A DNA stretch of 7,698 bases from contig JAGHBX010000421.1 of assembly GCA_021160785.1 (NCBI GenBank), positions 1 through 7,698 of the forward strand, written 5' to 3'. Shown piece by piece: positions 6,109-7,698 of the stretch. Origin of the DNA: Planctomycetota bacterium (GTDB lineage Bacteria; Planctomycetota; Phycisphaerae; Sedimentisphaerales; Anaerohalosphaeraceae). Within the stretch, counting starts at the first letter, position 1; each line of letters begins with the position of its first letter. The position numbers and the translations under genes are program-made. Below the pieces are notes generated by a model that worked only from the letters and a program-made list of their open reading frames with translations, searched no databases and had not been told where the DNA came from.

Positions 6109-7125
6109 TTACCAGGGTGTTAGTTCGCCTGTTAGTTCTTCTATGAGGTCCTTCATTGTTATCAGGCCTGATGGTTTTTGTTTTGTTTTTTGGCGGCGGT
6201 CTCCTGCGGTGGTTACGATCATCATTGGATGGTTTGCTTTTCCCATTATTCCTATTGCGTCGAGGACTGAGGTGGTTGCGGGGAGGGAGTCTGCCGGCTT
6301 TATGAACTGTTGGAGGTTGTCGAACTGGTCGCCGGTGGTGAGCACGTCGTATATGTTGATCAGGCCGACGATCCTGGTTTTCTTTTTGCTGTAGACGGGC
6401 AGGCGGGTATAGGTCGATGATCGGAGTATTTCGAGCAGTTGTGCGGTGTTGGTTTGGAGGTCGGCCATGACGACCTTTGAGATTGGGATCATTACTTCGC
6501 GGACGGGCATTGTGGGTATGTCTACGGTGCGGTGCATTATATCCTTTTGGAATGTGCTTACGATGCCCTCGTCGCGTGTTTCGTTGATTATCTGCTTCAT
6601 CTGTGTGCGGTGGCCTGCGGTGATGACGCCGGCGGCGTCGGGCGGCAAGCCGAACAGGCGGGATAGGAATCCGGAGATGGACTTTAGCAGGCCGACGACG
6701 CCCAGGCGTGTGAAGAGCTGCCAGAAGAACCACAGCACCGGGGCAAGACGGGGCAGGATCGTATCGGCATGGAGGTAATAGACGCTCTTGGGGATGATAT
6801 CGACGAAGAGGAACAGCAGGGGGGTCATGACGGCGGTGGCGTAGAACTCAGCGGAATGGGCGGCCTGGGTCCTGCTTAGAATGATGTAGGTTACGATGCT
6901 GGTCGATGCGTAGTTGGCGAGGTTGTTGCCGATAAGGGCGGTGAGCACCATGCCGTGGCTGTCTTTGACGACCTTGTCGAGAATGCTGTAAAAGGGTCTG
7001 TGCTCCTGGATGCCGAGTCGGAGACGAAAGCGGCTGAGCCGGTAGATGCCGGTCTCGGAGCCGGCGAAGAAGCCGCCTAACAGCACGAGCAGGACTACAG
7101 CAGCAATTTGATAGATAAGGATCAT
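6109..7125 (-). CDS. CNNM (DUF21) / CBS-pair membrane protein lacking the CorC_HlyC domain
   Basis: Probable inner-membrane ion transport or metal-homeostasis protein of the CNNM/CorC-HlyC family, 338 aa. The CNNM (DUF21) transmembrane domain fills about 1-165: a first helix (3-22) running into GGFFAGSETGIYRLSR, then LTALIGNNLANY (61-72), then FVDIIPKSVYY (107-117) where the family usually has E-(I/L)-L-P-K. A CBS pair follows, about 205-262 (VMIPISKVV, TRLPVYSKKKTRIVGLI) and 275-332 (MMIVTTAGD, GLITMKDLIEELTGEL). The protein ends there, whereas many relatives carry a further C-terminal CorC_HlyC domain of about 80 residues. ATG 7125 gives a normal first helix, with AGGCG 9 bases upstream as a modest ribosome binding site. 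It lies 108 bases after a second gene of the same family on the same strand, so an operon is likely. Family members are linked to Mg, Co or Na transport; the ion here is unknown. Confidence 0.88.
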   Translation of the reverse strand: MILIYQIAAVVLLVLLGGFFAGSETGIYRLSRFRLRLGIQEHRPFYSILDKVVKDSHGMVLTALIGNNLANYASTSIVTYIILSRTQAAHSAEFYATAVMTPLLFLFVDIIPKSVYYLHADTILPRLAPVLWFFWQLFTRLGVVGLLKSISGFLSRLFGLPPDAAGVITAGHRTQMKQIINETRDEGIVSTFQKDIMHRTVDIPTMPVREVMIPISKVVMADLQTNTAQLLEILRSSTYTRLPVYSKKKTRIVGLINIYDVLTTGDQFDNLQQFIKPADSLPATTSVLDAIGIMGKANHPMMIVTTAGDRRQKTKQKPSGLITMKDLIEELTGELTPW

Positions 7126-7160
7126 TGGTTAAGTCGCCTGATTCGCTGTTGTGGGGGAAG

Positions 7161-7195
7161 CATCCCTTTGCTTCGCTGCGCTGCGCAAAAGGATG
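7161..7195. repeat. Inverted repeat between the two CNNM genes
   Basis: CATCCCTTTGC (7161-7171) pairs with GCAAAAGGATG (7185-7195) at 10 of 11 positions. The odd pair would be a G-U wobble in the - strand transcript. A 13-base loop rich in GCTGCG lies between. No T tract follows on the - strand. It may stabilise or process a shared transcript, or be another interspersed palindrome. Confidence 0.5.
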
Positions 7196-7233
7196 GCACG
7201 CATGTCCGTTGAATATGTAATGTGCAATAGTAG

Positions 7234-7698
7234 CTAATTTGATTGCTCCTCTGTGATTGGTTCGAGTGTCAGGATCAGGGTTTCGATGCGGTGCGTTTTT
7301 ACTTTTTCGACGGTCAGGGTGATGTTCTTCAGGCGTGCGACGTCCCCGGGTGCGGGTATGCTGCCAAGGAGTGCGGCGGTGAATCCTCCTACGGTCGCCA
7401 GGCGACTCTTGCCGGGGTCGATTCCGAATGCTTCGGCCCAGTCGTGGATTGCGAGATTGCCGGCGATACGATATTGCCCCGGCGCGATCTGCTCGATGGC
7501 TGCCGTATCGGTGGACTGCTCGGCGATGGGGCCGATGAGTTCGTCGATGATATCGGTCAGCAGGACCTGGCCTGCGATTCCTCCGTATTCGTCGACGACG
7601 ACGGCCATGTCCGTTCGCTGGTCCTGGAAGAAGCCGATGAGCGATTCGACGGTTTTCTGTTCGGGGACGAAATGAATCTTCTCAATGAGGTCTTTGAC
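7234..7698 (-). CDS. CNNM/CorC-HlyC family protein, C-terminal part (cut by window edge)
   Basis: The frame runs open to the right edge of the window, so only the last 154 residues are present and the start is missing. An internal ATG at 7608 should not be taken as the start, because the 30 residues before it (VKDLIEKIHFVPEQ, then SLIGFFQDQRTD) match the family and join without a break. Seen here are the second CBS domain, with MAVVVDEYGGIAG at 31-43 and LTDIIDELIGPI at 47-58, and the CorC_HlyC domain at about 68-146 (YRIAGNLAIHDW, TVGGFTAALLGSIPAPGD, TVEKVKTHRIETL). That is the full C-terminal set of the family, in contrast to its downstream neighbour. The membrane domain presumably lies beyond the edge. 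Probable inner-membrane ion transporter or regulator; the ion is unknown. Confidence 0.88.
   Translation of the reverse strand, partial: VKDLIEKIHFVPEQKTVESLIGFFQDQRTDMAVVVDEYGGIAGQVLLTDIIDELIGPIAEQSTDTAAIEQIAPGQYRIAGNLAIHDWAEAFGIDPGKSRLATVGGFTAALLGSIPAPGDVARLKNITLTVEKVKTHRIETLILTLEPITEEQSN

Noticed and set aside
6092..6733. 213-codon - strand frame overlapping the CNNM gene
   Set aside because: It is extremely rich in Arg, Pro and His with no family signal, while the overlapping frame encodes a well-formed CBS pair.

Overview
The window looks like a piece of a Planctomycetota chromosome, most likely class Phycisphaerae (Sedimentisphaerales-like). This placement is an inference. It rests on short dockerin-like tails of the type GDVNxDCxVNxxDLAxMAxxWLxC, a PEP-CTERM sorting tail, and large secreted multi-domain proteins carrying LamG, Fn3-like and Ig-like modules. 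No ribosomal or other marker gene is present to test it.

The left three quarters (about 79-5852) holds three genes in tandem on the + strand. Each begins with a signal peptide followed by a nearly identical LamG/concanavalin-A-like domain of about 210 residues, and each then continues into a different C-terminus. Gene 1 (79-1608) carries two Fn3-like domains and half a dockerin. Gene 2 (1699-2487) carries only a PEP-CTERM tail. Gene 3 (2610-5852) carries an internal dockerin-like repeat, an Ig-like domain, a serine esterase domain, a TIM-barrel glycosidase-like domain and a C-terminal beta domain. The LamG copies are close enough at DNA level (101 consecutive identical bases between genes 1 and 3, and mosaic identity with gene 2) to suggest recent duplication or ongoing gene conversion. 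A plausible reading is a small secreted locus for binding and degrading an esterified polysaccharide, with one recognition module in three versions: a soluble or scaffold-linked binder, a surface-sorted binder, and a bifunctional enzyme. The substrate cannot be read from the sequence.

Between genes 2 and 3 sits a strong hairpin with a T-rich tail, ending close to the ribosome binding site of gene 3. It could terminate gene 2 or attenuate gene 3. The bases before gene 1 (1-78) show no promoter I can defend.

The right quarter (6109-7698) is on the - strand and convergent with the LamG genes. It holds two adjacent CNNM/CorC-HlyC family membrane proteins, probably ion transport or metal homeostasis. 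The upstream one is cut by the window edge. The downstream one is complete but lacks the usual C-terminal CorC_HlyC domain. The 256-base convergent gap (5853-6108) is packed with four inverted repeats, including REP-like palindromes and a 17-base direct repeat. No tRNA, rRNA, CRISPR array, transposase or phage gene is visible.
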